From Gemmataceae bacterium (GTDB lineage Bacteria; Planctomycetota; Planctomycetia; Gemmatales; Gemmataceae): DNA of 64,000 bases. Numbering within the stretch: position 1 is the stretch's first letter; every line of letters starts with the position of its first letter. The notes below the pieces were generated by a model, which made no database searches, was not told where the DNA came from, and was given only the letters and a program-made list of their open reading frames with translations. The stretch lies in NCBI GenBank assembly GCA_019636445.1, contig JAHBXO010000002.1, forward strand, positions 186,001 through 250,000. Reading direction: 5' to 3'. A program made the position numbers and the translations under genes. Below are positions 8,371-16,669 of this stretch, piece by piece.

Positions 8371-9588
8371 TCACTTGCGGACCTGAAGGATGACGCGGAC
8401 GCCCTTCTTGTTGGACGACACGAAGTCGAGCTTGCCGTCGCCGTCGACATCCTCGATGGCGAACTGAGTGCCGACGCCGGAGTCGTCATCGATGAGTTGC
8501 GGCAGGAACGAGGTGAAACCGTCCTTCTCCTTGGAGGCCTTGAGCCAGTAGACGCGGGCGTCCCAGCTCGATCCCGGCTCGCTCCGGCCATGGGACCACC
8601 AGCGCTTGCCCGTCACGAGGTCCTTGAGTCCGTCGCCGTCGATGTCGACGAAGTGGGCGGCGTGCGTTTCCGACACGAGCCGGCCGTAGAGTTCGACCTT
8701 CTCGAACGGTGGCTGTCCGGGCTTCGGCTTGGCGTTCTGCTTGTGGAACCAGATGCCGAACTTGTGAGCCGACGTGCTAAGGATGTCGTTCACGCCGTCG
8801 CCGTCGACGTCGTGGGCAAACATGTCGGCACAGGCGTCGCCGAGGTTGGCGGCGTGCCAGCTCCACGGCGTCTTGCCATCGGCGTTCGCCGGTTGCTCCC
8901 ACCAGCCGGCGTTGCAGATCACGTCGTTCCGGCCATCCTTGTTCACATCGCCGACACCGAGGCCATGCGCGTAGCGCATCGTGCCGGGGATCGCCTTGCC
9001 CGGTGCGCTCGGCTCGCTGATCGGGTGCATCTCCCATTCGGCCGTCGGATCGCCCTTCTTCGGCGTGAAGTACGCCATCTGGCCCTCGTTCCCGTCCGGC
9101 TTCTTCCCTTTCGGCTGGAACGCCATCACGAGCACCTTCTGACCATTTCCCAGGAGGTCGACGTACATCGGTGTTTCGTTGCAGGCACTATGCCAGAGGA
9201 CGTGCTTCTTCCAGTGCCCCGGCTTCCCCTTTGGATTCTCCAGCCAGAAGCACGGCTCGCCGGGGAAGTCGATGCTGATCGCGTCCGGGTAGCCGTCGCC
9301 GTTGATGTCGTCCGCGAAGACGGCGAAGACGTGGCTGTAACCCCGCTCGCCCGTCCCGTAGTCGCCCGGTTTCTGCATCTCGTGGGGCGTCCAGTCGGGC
9401 GCTTCGTACCAGATTTCGCCGGCGATGATGTCCTTCTTGCCGTCCTTGTTCACGTCCGCGACCGCGACGCCCTCGGACCGGAACGCGCGGTCGAGCACGG
9501 TCTTCTTCCACGTGATCGAAATCGGATCGGCCGCGACGGCCGGCATCGCCAACCCGGCGAACAGGAGCAAGAAGAGAAATCGACGCAT
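8371..9588 (-). CDS. Secreted FG-GAP/VCBS repeat protein
   Basis: 405 residues with a cleavable signal peptide (MRRFLFLLLFAGLAMPAVAA). The body contains at least six calcium-binding repeats of the D-x-[DN]-x-DG type: DVNKDGKKD, DINGDGYPD, DVNKDGRND, DVDGDGVND, DIDGDGLKD and DVDGDGKLD. Such repeats fold into a beta-propeller as in integrin alpha chains and are very common in planctomycete surface proteins. It is expected to be extracellular or periplasmic and calcium-stabilised. A ligand cannot be predicted. The ATG at 9588 was chosen because it starts the signal peptide. It lies upstream of the GT87-like gene with only 4 bp between them. A second FG-GAP gene diverges from it at 9880. Confidence 0.88.
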   Translation of the reverse strand: MRRFLFLLLFAGLAMPAVAADPISITWKKTVLDRAFRSEGVAVADVNKDGKKDIIAGEIWYEAPDWTPHEMQKPGDYGTGERGYSHVFAVFADDINGDGYPDAISIDFPGEPCFWLENPKGKPGHWKKHVLWHSACNETPMYVDLLGNGQKVLVMAFQPKGKKPDGNEGQMAYFTPKKGDPTAEWEMHPISEPSAPGKAIPGTMRYAHGLGVGDVNKDGRNDVICNAGWWEQPANADGKTPWSWHAANLGDACADMFAHDVDGDGVNDILSTSAHKFGIWFHKQNAKPKPGQPPFEKVELYGRLVSETHAAHFVDIDGDGLKDLVTGKRWWSHGRSEPGSSWDARVYWLKASKEKDGFTSFLPQLIDDDSGVGTQFAIEDVDGDGKLDFVSSNKKGVRVILQVRK

Positions 9589-9670
9589 GGGAGAGGACCC
9601 TGGAGGCGGGACGAAAGCGGATGCGGGGATTATCGCCGAACGGGTGCGAGAAGCAAGACACTCGCGGACG

Positions 9671-9815
9671 CGGAGGAGAGAGAGCACGAATTGCACGAAT
9701 CGCACGAATCGAATCCAAATCGAGAATCACCACGCTGACCCATCCGCGCCCGCTATCAGAATCTGGATTTTCCATTCGTGGTATTCGTCTTATTCGTGGT
9801 CCTCTCTCTTGTTCC
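9671..9815. repeat. Foldback repeat of ACGAAT motifs between two FG-GAP genes
   Basis: The left half (9671-9710) carries three spaced copies of GCACGAAT-like sequence and the right half (about 9771-9815) carries the complement, with ATTCGTGG or a variant three times and CTCTCTC at the edge opposite GAGAGAG. The halves form an imperfect inverted repeat. The whole 291-bp gap between the divergent FG-GAP genes has no other recognisable feature apart from the GAGGG ribosome binding site before 9880. Confidence 0.6.
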
Positions 9816-9879
9816 CTTCGATCGGCGCAAGTCTCCCTATTCCCGCCGTACAATTATCAGCATCATCGAGGGTATTCCC

Positions 9880-11661
9880 ATGCGCGGCCCCGTGGCTTTG
9901 TTCGTGCTGCTCTCCGCGGTAGCGCCGCTTGCCGCCCAGCCCCCGCGCCCCGGATTCCCGTACAAGCCGATCGGCGGATTCGGCGGCATCTCCACCGATC
10001 AATTCTTCCAATCGCAGGTTCAACACGCCGCCGGACAGTTGCATTCGGAGCTAGGCAACCTTCGGAACGAGACGGCACGATTGAAGGCCCCGCTGCCCGT
10101 GAAGGTGGAACTGAGCCGACTCGCCGATCGCGCCGTGAAGGAGGCCGACGACCTGCGCCGCCTTGCCGCCGTCACGGCCGACCGCCGCAGGTTGCTCGCG
10201 GCCGACCGACAACTGGACGAAGCCGTCGATGCGTTCGTCGCCCGCGCCCAGCAACTTGGTGCCGGTTCCCCCGGTCTCAACACCGCCATCGCCCGCGCGC
10301 AGTACGCCGACCAGCAGTTGCATGCTCTCTTTGGCACGGTCGATCCGAACCCCGGCCTTGGCCGTATCCTCCGCACGGCCAACGCGGTCGTCGATCAGGT
10401 CGGGAACCTTCGCGAAGAAGCGCGGGACGAATTCCCCGGGAACATCTATACACCGCAACTCGACCGTTCCATTCGCTCCATCGGGTTCCGGATTGGTTCG
10501 CTGGCGCGCGGGCTGGAGACCGGTGGCACCATCGCGGCCGCCCAGATCGAGTACGAGGCGGCATCCCAGCGATGGCGGGCGCTCGCGCCGGGCTTGAACG
10601 CCCTCGCGGGAAATCCGTCGGTTCGCCTGCAGATCGCTCGCGTTGAAGGCTTGTTCCGCCAACTTGGGGATCAACTCGGCGCGGGAATCGGGCCAAACCC
10701 GCCAGACTTTGGCTTCCTCAACAAAGGGATGTTCGCTTGCGGTGCCGGCGAGGGCGGCGGGCCGCGCGTCAGCGTTTTCGCCCAGGTCGGCGGCCGCCCG
10801 ATCTTTGACTTCTATGCGTTCGATCCCCTTTTTCGCGGCGGCGTCCGCGTCACCGTGGCGGACCTGAACGGCGACGGGTTCCCAGAACTCGTGGCCGCGC
10901 CCGGCGGGCCGTTGCCCGGGCAGATCGGCCTGCCGCCCATCGTTCGTGTCTTCGATGGCCGCACCATGATGCTGACCAGCGAGTTCCTCGCTTACGACCG
11001 TACCTGGACCGGCGGCGTGCAGGTTGCCGCAGCGAACCTCACGCGCCAGGGCAAGGCGATCATCGTCACCGGTGCCGACGTCGGCGCGGGGCCGCATGTC
11101 AAGGCCTTCGACCTCGCCACCGGTCGGGAAGTCGCCAGCTTCTTCGCCTACGATCGGAACTTCCGCGGCGGCGTCCGCGTCGCGCTTGGCGATGTCGACG
11201 GCGACGGTCTGCCCGATATCGTTACCGCTCCCGGCCCGCAGCACCCGCCGCAGATCAAGGTCTTTTCCGGGTTGAACTCCCGCCTGCTCGCAAACTGGCT
11301 GGCGTACGACGCCACCCATGTCGTGGGCGCCTACGTCGCCACGGCGGACATCACCAAGAACGGCCGCGCGGATGTGATCGTCGGGCCGGACGTGAACGGC
11401 AGCGGTGTCGTGCGCGTCTTCGATCCGTTGCGGGGCACGCGCCTCGGCGAAGTCGCGCCCTACCCTGCGAAATTCCGCGGCGGTATTCGCGTCGCCGGCC
11501 ACGACGTGAACAACGACGGCGTGCTGGACATCGTCTGCGCCCCCGGCCCCGACGTGCCCGCACCGGTGCGAGTCTTCGACGGCCGGAACTCCAAACCATT
11601 GGTGGAGTTCTACCCATTCGAACGCACCTTCGCCGGCGGCGTGTTCATCGGCGCGAAGTGA
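9880..11661 (+). CDS. Secreted protein with helical N-terminus and FG-GAP repeats
   Basis: 593 residues. A signal peptide (MRGPVALFVLLSAVAPLAAQ) is followed by an alpha-helical region up to about residue 280, rich in heptad-like Leu/Ala and Arg. The C-terminal half has beta-propeller FG-GAP repeats with four visible D-x-x-x-DG/NG loops: DLNGDGFPE, DVDGDGLPD, DITKNGRAD and DVNNDGVLD. Each is accompanied by a phrase of the type VRVFDG..L..EFLAYD. The ATG at 9880 follows GAGGG with good spacing. The protein is probably extracellular; the helical domain could mediate assembly or surface anchoring. No catalytic motif is visible. It diverges from the FG-GAP gene at 8371-9588 and converges with the small gene at 11674. 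Confidence 0.82.
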   Translation: MRGPVALFVLLSAVAPLAAQPPRPGFPYKPIGGFGGISTDQFFQSQVQHAAGQLHSELGNLRNETARLKAPLPVKVELSRLADRAVKEADDLRRLAAVTADRRRLLAADRQLDEAVDAFVARAQQLGAGSPGLNTAIARAQYADQQLHALFGTVDPNPGLGRILRTANAVVDQVGNLREEARDEFPGNIYTPQLDRSIRSIGFRIGSLARGLETGGTIAAAQIEYEAASQRWRALAPGLNALAGNPSVRLQIARVEGLFRQLGDQLGAGIGPNPPDFGFLNKGMFACGAGEGGGPRVSVFAQVGGRPIFDFYAFDPLFRGGVRVTVADLNGDGFPELVAAPGGPLPGQIGLPPIVRVFDGRTMMLTSEFLAYDRTWTGGVQVAAANLTRQGKAIIVTGADVGAGPHVKAFDLATGREVASFFAYDRNFRGGVRVALGDVDGDGLPDIVTAPGPQHPPQIKVFSGLNSRLLANWLAYDATHVVGAYVATADITKNGRADVIVGPDVNGSGVVRVFDPLRGTRLGEVAPYPAKFRGGIRVAGHDVNNDGVLDIVCAPGPDVPAPVRVFDGRNSKPLVEFYPFERTFAGGVFIGAK

Positions 11662-11673
11662 TTCGACGCCGCT

Positions 11674-12111
11674 TCACCGTACGGGAAAGTACGGCGACAG
11701 ATCCAACTCCGCGAGTTGCCGCGCCAACGCCTCCGACGACGCGCGGAGCACCATCGCCGCCTGCCCCGGCGTTCCGACGCGGTGTTCGCCCGAGTGCCAG
11801 AGGTCGTCGGAATCGCTGAATCCGTGGCCGAGATACCGCCACACCGCGACCCGCGCGGAAACAAACGGTCCTTCGGGATCTTCCAACAGCAACAGTTCGC
11901 ACGAAAGGGAATCGTGAGGGTCTGCGAGGTCGAGCCACCACTCGACCCAGCGGCTGATCGACTCGTTCGGATTCGAGCCGTATTGCGGGGCGCGCGGAGT
12001 GACGCCAAAGGGCTGAACGGCCCGCGCGAACGCGGTTCCGACGGTCCGTTCCGCCTCGGCGAACGCCGCGTCCAATTCGGCCTGTTCCTCGCCTCGCGGT
12101 TCCCAAGTCAT
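11674..12111 (-). CDS. Hypothetical protein, acidic, 145 residues
   Basis: A small soluble protein with no recognised domain. It is rich in Glu, Ala and Trp near the N-terminus (EEQAELDAAFAEAERTV) and contains WVEWWLDLADP and a SCELLLLEDPEGPFVSARVAVW segment. The ATG at 12111 has GAGG about 6 bp upstream; an in-frame ATG at 12129 has no such site. It ends 12 bp from the convergent FG-GAP gene. The frame continues open far upstream, but that part is antisense to the cytochrome gene and is not believed. Base composition and codon use look like the neighbours, so it is probably a real single gene. Confidence 0.6.
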   Translation of the reverse strand: MTWEPRGEEQAELDAAFAEAERTVGTAFARAVQPFGVTPRAPQYGSNPNESISRWVEWWLDLADPHDSLSCELLLLEDPEGPFVSARVAVWRYLGHGFSDSDDLWHSGEHRVGTPGQAAMVLRASSEALARQLAELDLSPYFPVR

Positions 12112-12228
12112 GCACGCCTCGGAACTCATTAAAGTTAAAGGTGAACCTCGCTGAATCCAGTTCCCGTGCGCGAGTGCCGATACTATAATGCCAATAAGAC
12201 CTCCCCCGCCGGTTCGCTTCCGCGAACG

Positions 12229-14553
12229 ATGAATTCCGCCATGATTCGACTGTACGGTATCACCGTCCTGCTCCTTTTCGCCAATGGCGTGCGCGCCGAA
12301 ACGGGCGAACAGCTCTACGCTGCGCAATGCGCCCGCTGCCACGGCAAAGCCGGTGAAGGATCGAAAAAGTATCCCAAGGCTCTCGTCGGCGAACGCTCCG
12401 TCGCGCAGCTCGCCGAGCAGATCCAGAAAACGATGCCGGAAAACGACCCCGGCTCGCTCTCGAAAGCGGACTCGCTGAAGATCGCCCAATACTGCTACGA
12501 CGGGTTCTATTCCCAGGCGGCGCGCGATAAAAACAAACCGGTTCGCGTCGAACTCGCCCGTCTCACCGTGCCGCAATACAAGAACGCCCTCGCCGACATC
12601 GTCGGCAGCTTCCGTTCGTCGAACACGAAATTGGACGACAAGCGCGGCCTCAAGGGCGAGTACTTCAAGAACCGCAACCACGGCGTTCGCGTCTTCGAAC
12701 GGCTCGACCCCGGCGTGAAGTTCGATTTCCAGACCGAAGCCCCCGGTGGGAAGGAGTTCGAGGCGAAGTCGAAGGAGTTCGACCCGAAGGAGTTCTCCAT
12801 CCGCTGGTCCGGCAGCGTATTCATTCCCGAGACGGGCGACTACACGTTCATCGTGAAGAGCGATCAATCGGTGCGGATGTGGGTCAACGATCCCAAGAAC
12901 CCGGTCGCCGACGGGTATGTGAAGTCGGGCAGCGACAACGAATACCAGGCCACGCTCTTCCTGCTGGGTGGGCGGGCGTACCCGATCCGCGTTGACTTCT
13001 CGAAGGCTCTGCAGGGTGTCAAGGACAAGAACCCGAAGCCGAAACCGGCATCGGTCGAACTGCTCTGGCAACCGCCGCACGGCGTGGTCGAGACGATCCC
13101 CGCCCGTGTCCTGTCGCCGCAGTTTTCGACGGAAATCTACATCGACCAAACGAAGTTCCCGCCCGACGACCGAAGTTATGGATGGGAGCGCGGCACGACC
13201 GTGTCGAAGGCGTGGGATCAGGCCACCACCGATGGCGCGCTCGACGCCGCCAACTACGTCTCGATCCGCATCGAGGAACTCGCCAAGACACGCCTCAACG
13301 ACGACAAACGCTTCGACAAGCTGAAAGTCTTCCTCCGGCAGTTCGCCAAGCTCGCGTTCCGTCGGCCGTTGACCGAGGACATCGAGAAGCTCTACATCAC
13401 ACGGCCGATCGAAACGGCGGGCAACGACCTGCAAGCCGCGGCGAAGCGGGCGGTGCTGCTGATCCTCAAGTCGCCGCGATTCCTGTACCGCGAACCGGCT
13501 ACAGATGCGAACCCCTACGACGTGGCATCCCGGCTTGCATTCTCGCTCTGGGATTCGATCCCGAACCAGGATCTGCACGACCTCGCCGCGGCCGGGAAGC
13601 TGAAGACGCCGGTCGAAGTCCGCCTGCAAGCCGAGAAGATGCTGGCCGACACGCGGGCGAAGGCACGCATTCGCGGCTTCCTGCACCACTGGCTGAAGAC
13701 CGACCACGCCCGCGACGCCGTGAAGGACGCCAAGAAGTTCCCCGGCTTCGATTCCGCCATCGTCGCGGACCTGCGGACGTCGCTCGACCTCTTCCTCGAG
13801 AATGTCGTCTGGAGCGAGAAGTCCGACTTCCGCCAACTGCTCGTGAACGACGAGATGTTCCTGAATGGCAAGCTCGCGAAGTACTACGGGGCGAACCTTC
13901 CGGATGATGCGCCGTTCCAGAAGGTTGCGTTCGAGAAGGGCCGACGGCAGGGCGTGCTGACTCACCCCTTCCTGATGGCGACTTTCTCCTACACGGCCGA
14001 AACCTCGCCGATCCACCGGGGCGTATTCGTGGCGCGGGGCCTGCTCGGCGTCGGCCTCAAGCCGCCGAACGAGGCATTCACCCCGCTGGCCCCGGACCTG
14101 CACCCGACGCTCTCCACTCGCGAGCGTGTCGAGTTGCAGACGAAGGGCGTGAACTGCCAGTCGTGCCACCTGGTCATCAACCCGGTCGGCTTCGCGCTTG
14201 AGAACTTCGACGCCGTCGGCCGTTACCGGGAGCAGGACAACAAGAAGCCGGTGAACGCACAGGGAAGCTACACGACCCGCGCCGGCGAGTCGAAGACGTT
14301 CAATGGGCCGGTCGAACTGGCGAAGTTCGTCGCCGGCAGCGAGGACGCCCACCGCGCCTTCGCCGAGCAGATGTTCCACCACCTGGTGCAGCAGTCGATC
14401 CGCGCCTACGGGCCGAACACCGGGGAGGACCTCCGGGAAAAGTTTGCCAAGGGCGGCTACCATGTGCGACAATTGGCCGTCGAGATCGTCACGACGGCGG
14501 CATTGAAAGAAAGAAAAAGCGAGCCGCCGATAAACGCAGATAAGACACGATAA
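12229..14553 (+). CDS. Planctomycete cytochrome c / DUF1592-family protein with PA14-like domain
   Basis: 774 residues exported by a signal peptide (cleavage near ANGVRA). Domains in order: cytochrome c with heme motif CARCH at 34-38; DUF1587 (PSD3) start near VELARLTVPQY; a PA14-like beta domain at about 140-280 (GLKGEYFKNRNHG, PETGDYTFIV); DUF1595/DUF1592 (PSD5, PSD4) with SPRFLYRE and ASRLAFSLWDS; DUF1588 (PSCyt3) with a second heme site CQSCH; and DUF1585 (PSD2) at the end. The protein is periplasmic and of unknown biochemical role; the family is almost confined to Planctomycetota and is usually encoded beside a DUF1552 gene, as here. The start could be ATG 12229 or 12241. The last ten codons lie in a repeat (14523-14603), so the natural C-terminus may have been altered. 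Confidence 0.88.
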   Translation: MNSAMIRLYGITVLLLFANGVRAETGEQLYAAQCARCHGKAGEGSKKYPKALVGERSVAQLAEQIQKTMPENDPGSLSKADSLKIAQYCYDGFYSQAARDKNKPVRVELARLTVPQYKNALADIVGSFRSSNTKLDDKRGLKGEYFKNRNHGVRVFERLDPGVKFDFQTEAPGGKEFEAKSKEFDPKEFSIRWSGSVFIPETGDYTFIVKSDQSVRMWVNDPKNPVADGYVKSGSDNEYQATLFLLGGRAYPIRVDFSKALQGVKDKNPKPKPASVELLWQPPHGVVETIPARVLSPQFSTEIYIDQTKFPPDDRSYGWERGTTVSKAWDQATTDGALDAANYVSIRIEELAKTRLNDDKRFDKLKVFLRQFAKLAFRRPLTEDIEKLYITRPIETAGNDLQAAAKRAVLLILKSPRFLYREPATDANPYDVASRLAFSLWDSIPNQDLHDLAAAGKLKTPVEVRLQAEKMLADTRAKARIRGFLHHWLKTDHARDAVKDAKKFPGFDSAIVADLRTSLDLFLENVVWSEKSDFRQLLVNDEMFLNGKLAKYYGANLPDDAPFQKVAFEKGRRQGVLTHPFLMATFSYTAETSPIHRGVFVARGLLGVGLKPPNEAFTPLAPDLHPTLSTRERVELQTKGVNCQSCHLVINPVGFALENFDAVGRYREQDNKKPVNAQGSYTTRAGESKTFNGPVELAKFVAGSEDAHRAFAEQMFHHLVQQSIRAYGPNTGEDLREKFAKGGYHVRQLAVEIVTTAALKERKSEPPINADKTR

Positions 14554-14603
14554 GAATGAAATGATTTATTCTGATCGGTTTTCTATCTGCGTTTATCGGC
14601 GGC
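14523..14603. repeat. 20-bp inverted repeat spanning the 3' end of a cytochrome gene
   Basis: Perfect 20-base arms at 14523-14542 (beginning GCCGCCGATAAACGC) and 14584-14603 are separated by 41 AT-rich bases. The left arm is inside the coding sequence of the cytochrome gene and encodes its final residues; the right arm ends about 20 bp before the DUF1552 start. It may act as a transcript hairpin within the two-gene unit. Confidence 0.8.
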
Positions 14604-14623
14604 AATAATCCGGAGTTCAATCA

Positions 14624-15940
14624 GTGAATCAGAATCGTCGCGACTTTGTCCGCAACCTCGGCATCTCGGCCGCCGCCGTGCCGTTCGTGCTGAACCTGCC
14701 GAGTCTGGGCTTCGCGAATCAATCCAAGCGCAAACAACGGCTCGTGATCATGTTCACCCCCAACGGCGTCTGCCCGTGGAACTTCTGGCCGAAGGAGACC
14801 GGCTCGGAGTTCACGCTGCCGAAGTCGGTGGTGTCGCTCGAGCCGTTCAAGAAGCAGACGCTCTTCCTGCACGGCGTCGCCGACAAGATTCGCGGCGACG
14901 GCGACGGCCACATGCGCGGCATCGGTTGCCTGCTGACGGGGATCGAACTGTTCCCCGGCAACATCCAGGGCGGCTCGGACACCCCCGCCGGCTGGGCGAA
15001 GGGCCTCTCGATCGACCAGGAGATCCGCAACTACCTCCAGAAGGACGCGGCTACCAAGACGCGCTTCGGCAGCCTCGAGTTCGGCGTACTCGTGCCGGAC
15101 CGGGCCGACACCTGGACGCGCATGATCTACACCGGCCCGAACAAGCCGGTCGCGCCGATCGACGACCCGTACCAGATGTTCAAGAAGCTCTACGGCCGTA
15201 CGACCGACAACAAGGTGCTGGCGAGCGTGCTGGACGACCTGAACGCGGACCTGAAGAAGGTGGCCGGGGCCGTGAGCGCCGAGGACCGCAAGCTGCTGGA
15301 CGAGCACGCGACTTTCGTGCGGGAGCTGGAGCAGGAGTTGAAGAGCGCGAAGGCGCACGGCGAGCTTGGGCACAAGGTGCCGGAAATTGAGCCGGGCGTG
15401 CGCGAGGACAACGACAACATCCCGAAGATCAGCAAGATGCAGATCGAGATGATGGTGAATTCGTTCGCGAACGACTTCAACCGCGTGGCGTCGATCCAGT
15501 TCACGAACAGCGTCGGCATGGCCCGCATGAAGTGGCTTGGCATCACGGAAGGCCACCACGAGCTGTCGCACGAGCCGAACAGCAACGAGAAGGCGCAGGC
15601 GAAGATCACGCAGATCGACACCTGGTTCTGCGAGCAGCTCGCGTACCTCGCGAAGCGGCTGGCCGAGACACCGGAGCCGGGCGGCGGCGGGAGCCTGCTG
15701 GACAACACGACCATCGTCTGGACGAACGAGCTGGGCCAGGGGAACTCGCACACGCACAACGACACGCCGTTCCTCTTGGTCGGCGGCGGCTTGAACTTCA
15801 AGATGGGCCGTTCGCTGAAGTACAAGCAGGTCCCGCACAACCGCCTGCTGATGTCGATGGCCCACGCTTTCGGGCACAACGTAAAGAGTTTCGGGAACAA
15901 GAACTACTGCGGCGACGGGCCGCTGAATGATCTGACGTGA
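14624..15940 (+). CDS. DUF1552 family Tat-exported protein
   Basis: 438 residues. The N-terminus [20 protein letters not shown] is a twin-arginine signal, so the protein is probably folded before export. Conserved DUF1552 segments include [38 protein letters not shown] and [15 protein letters not shown]. The family resembles alkaline-phosphatase-superfamily DUF1501 proteins in context but has no confirmed reaction. It almost always pairs with a DUF1592-type cytochrome gene, which here lies 70 bp upstream. The start is GTG with GGAG nine bases before it. The length is normal. The periplasmic location and partnership with the upstream cytochrome are inferred from leader and context. Confidence 0.9.
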   Translation: MNQNRRDFVRNLGISAAAVPFVLNLPSLGFANQSKRKQRLVIMFTPNGVCPWNFWPKETGSEFTLPKSVVSLEPFKKQTLFLHGVADKIRGDGDGHMRGIGCLLTGIELFPGNIQGGSDTPAGWAKGLSIDQEIRNYLQKDAATKTRFGSLEFGVLVPDRADTWTRMIYTGPNKPVAPIDDPYQMFKKLYGRTTDNKVLASVLDDLNADLKKVAGAVSAEDRKLLDEHATFVRELEQELKSAKAHGELGHKVPEIEPGVREDNDNIPKISKMQIEMMVNSFANDFNRVASIQFTNSVGMARMKWLGITEGHHELSHEPNSNEKAQAKITQIDTWFCEQLAYLAKRLAETPEPGGGGSLLDNTTIVWTNELGQGNSHTHNDTPFLLVGGGLNFKMGRSLKYKQVPHNRLLMSMAHAFGHNVKSFGNKNYCGDGPLNDLT

Positions 15941-15944
15941 TCCC

Positions 15945-16027
15945 GTAGGGTGGGCCGAGGCTCTGCGAGGCCCACCGCGTGGACAATCGTCAGGAACGGT
16001 GGGCCTCGAAGACTCGGCCCACCCTAC
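15945..16027. repeat. Compound palindromic repeat, terminator-like, after DUF1552 gene
   Basis: Outer arms GTAGGGTGGGCCGAG (15945-15959) and its complement (16013-16027) enclose a second pair, CGAGGCCCACCG (15966-15977) and its complement (15997-16008). The nested pairs give a long branched hairpin five bases after the DUF1552 stop. No T-run follows. It could terminate or protect the transcript and looks like a dispersed intergenic family. The rest of the gap to 16191 is AT-rich, with a TATAAT at 16087-16092 but no well-spaced -35. Confidence 0.75.
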
Positions 16028-16191
16028 GAAAATCGAGTTACCACATAGAGTTACGTTGACGGTAGACAGTTAACACAAGTAATTCGTATAATTGGAAGAA
16101 TTTCAGAAAATCCGATTTCAAAGTAGTGACGATGCTATCCTGATCGGCTAACCTGCGATGGTCGCCCATAACCTTTCGCTAGGAGACAGCC

Positions 16192-16578
16192 GTGATTATG
16201 GACTATGTGAGCCGAGCGAACGCAGTTCACGTTTCCGACATGCCTCGTCTGTTTCGGGAGTGGATTGCCGCATCAAGCGAATCAGACAGGATCATAGGAC
16301 CCGGCAAAGAAGATCGACATGAACGTAACAAGTGGGTCCACTGCCGGGACGGGGATCGTCTATTTGGCTTCGATCCAGATACTACGCGCGAATCGGTAAA
16401 GGATTTCCTACTGCTTGCGGATTCGCTAGGTGATGAAATGGAATGGACGGTTGTCGAAAGCGCGGAAGGGAATCTAAGTGCCGTAGCATTTGGGCCTGAA
16501 ATAGTACGACCCATTAACACACTCTACGTCTACTTTATGGGATTATCCAAGCCCAGACGAAGTAAGGCGATGGCATGA
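16192..16578 (+). CDS. Orphan hypothetical protein of lower GC content
   Basis: 128 residues from a GTG with AGGAG eight bases upstream. No family is recognised. The sequence is soluble and acidic in the middle (FDPDTTRESVKDFLLLADSLGDEMEWTVVES), which suggests a small alpha/beta fold. Its base composition and that of the 160 bp before it are clearly less GC-rich than the surrounding genes, which points to recent acquisition. It sits alone between two conserved planctomycete gene pairs (DUF1592/DUF1552 and DUF1501/DUF1549). Possible roles such as an immunity or antitoxin protein are speculation. Confidence 0.6.
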   Translation: MIMDYVSRANAVHVSDMPRLFREWIAASSESDRIIGPGKEDRHERNKWVHCRDGDRLFGFDPDTTRESVKDFLLLADSLGDEMEWTVVESAEGNLSAVAFGPEIVRPINTLYVYFMGLSKPRRSKAMA

Positions 16579-16669
16579 TGACTGAGTGCCCTCGAGGGCT
16601 TCGTGATCCACGAAGCTCTTTGTAAAGCCAGGATAATACCGAAATCCTGAATAGGCCGGACCCTCCCCC

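Noticed and set aside
11674-14472. Open frame of over 900 codons on the minus strand opposite the DUF1592-type gene
   Set aside because: It is antisense to a clear family member, has Arg/Leu/Val-rich low-complexity composition, and only its last 145 codons, which lie outside the opposing gene, look real.
16056-16092. Sigma-70 promoter TTGACG / TATAAT before the orphan gene
   Set aside because: The two boxes are 25 bp apart, too far for a standard promoter.
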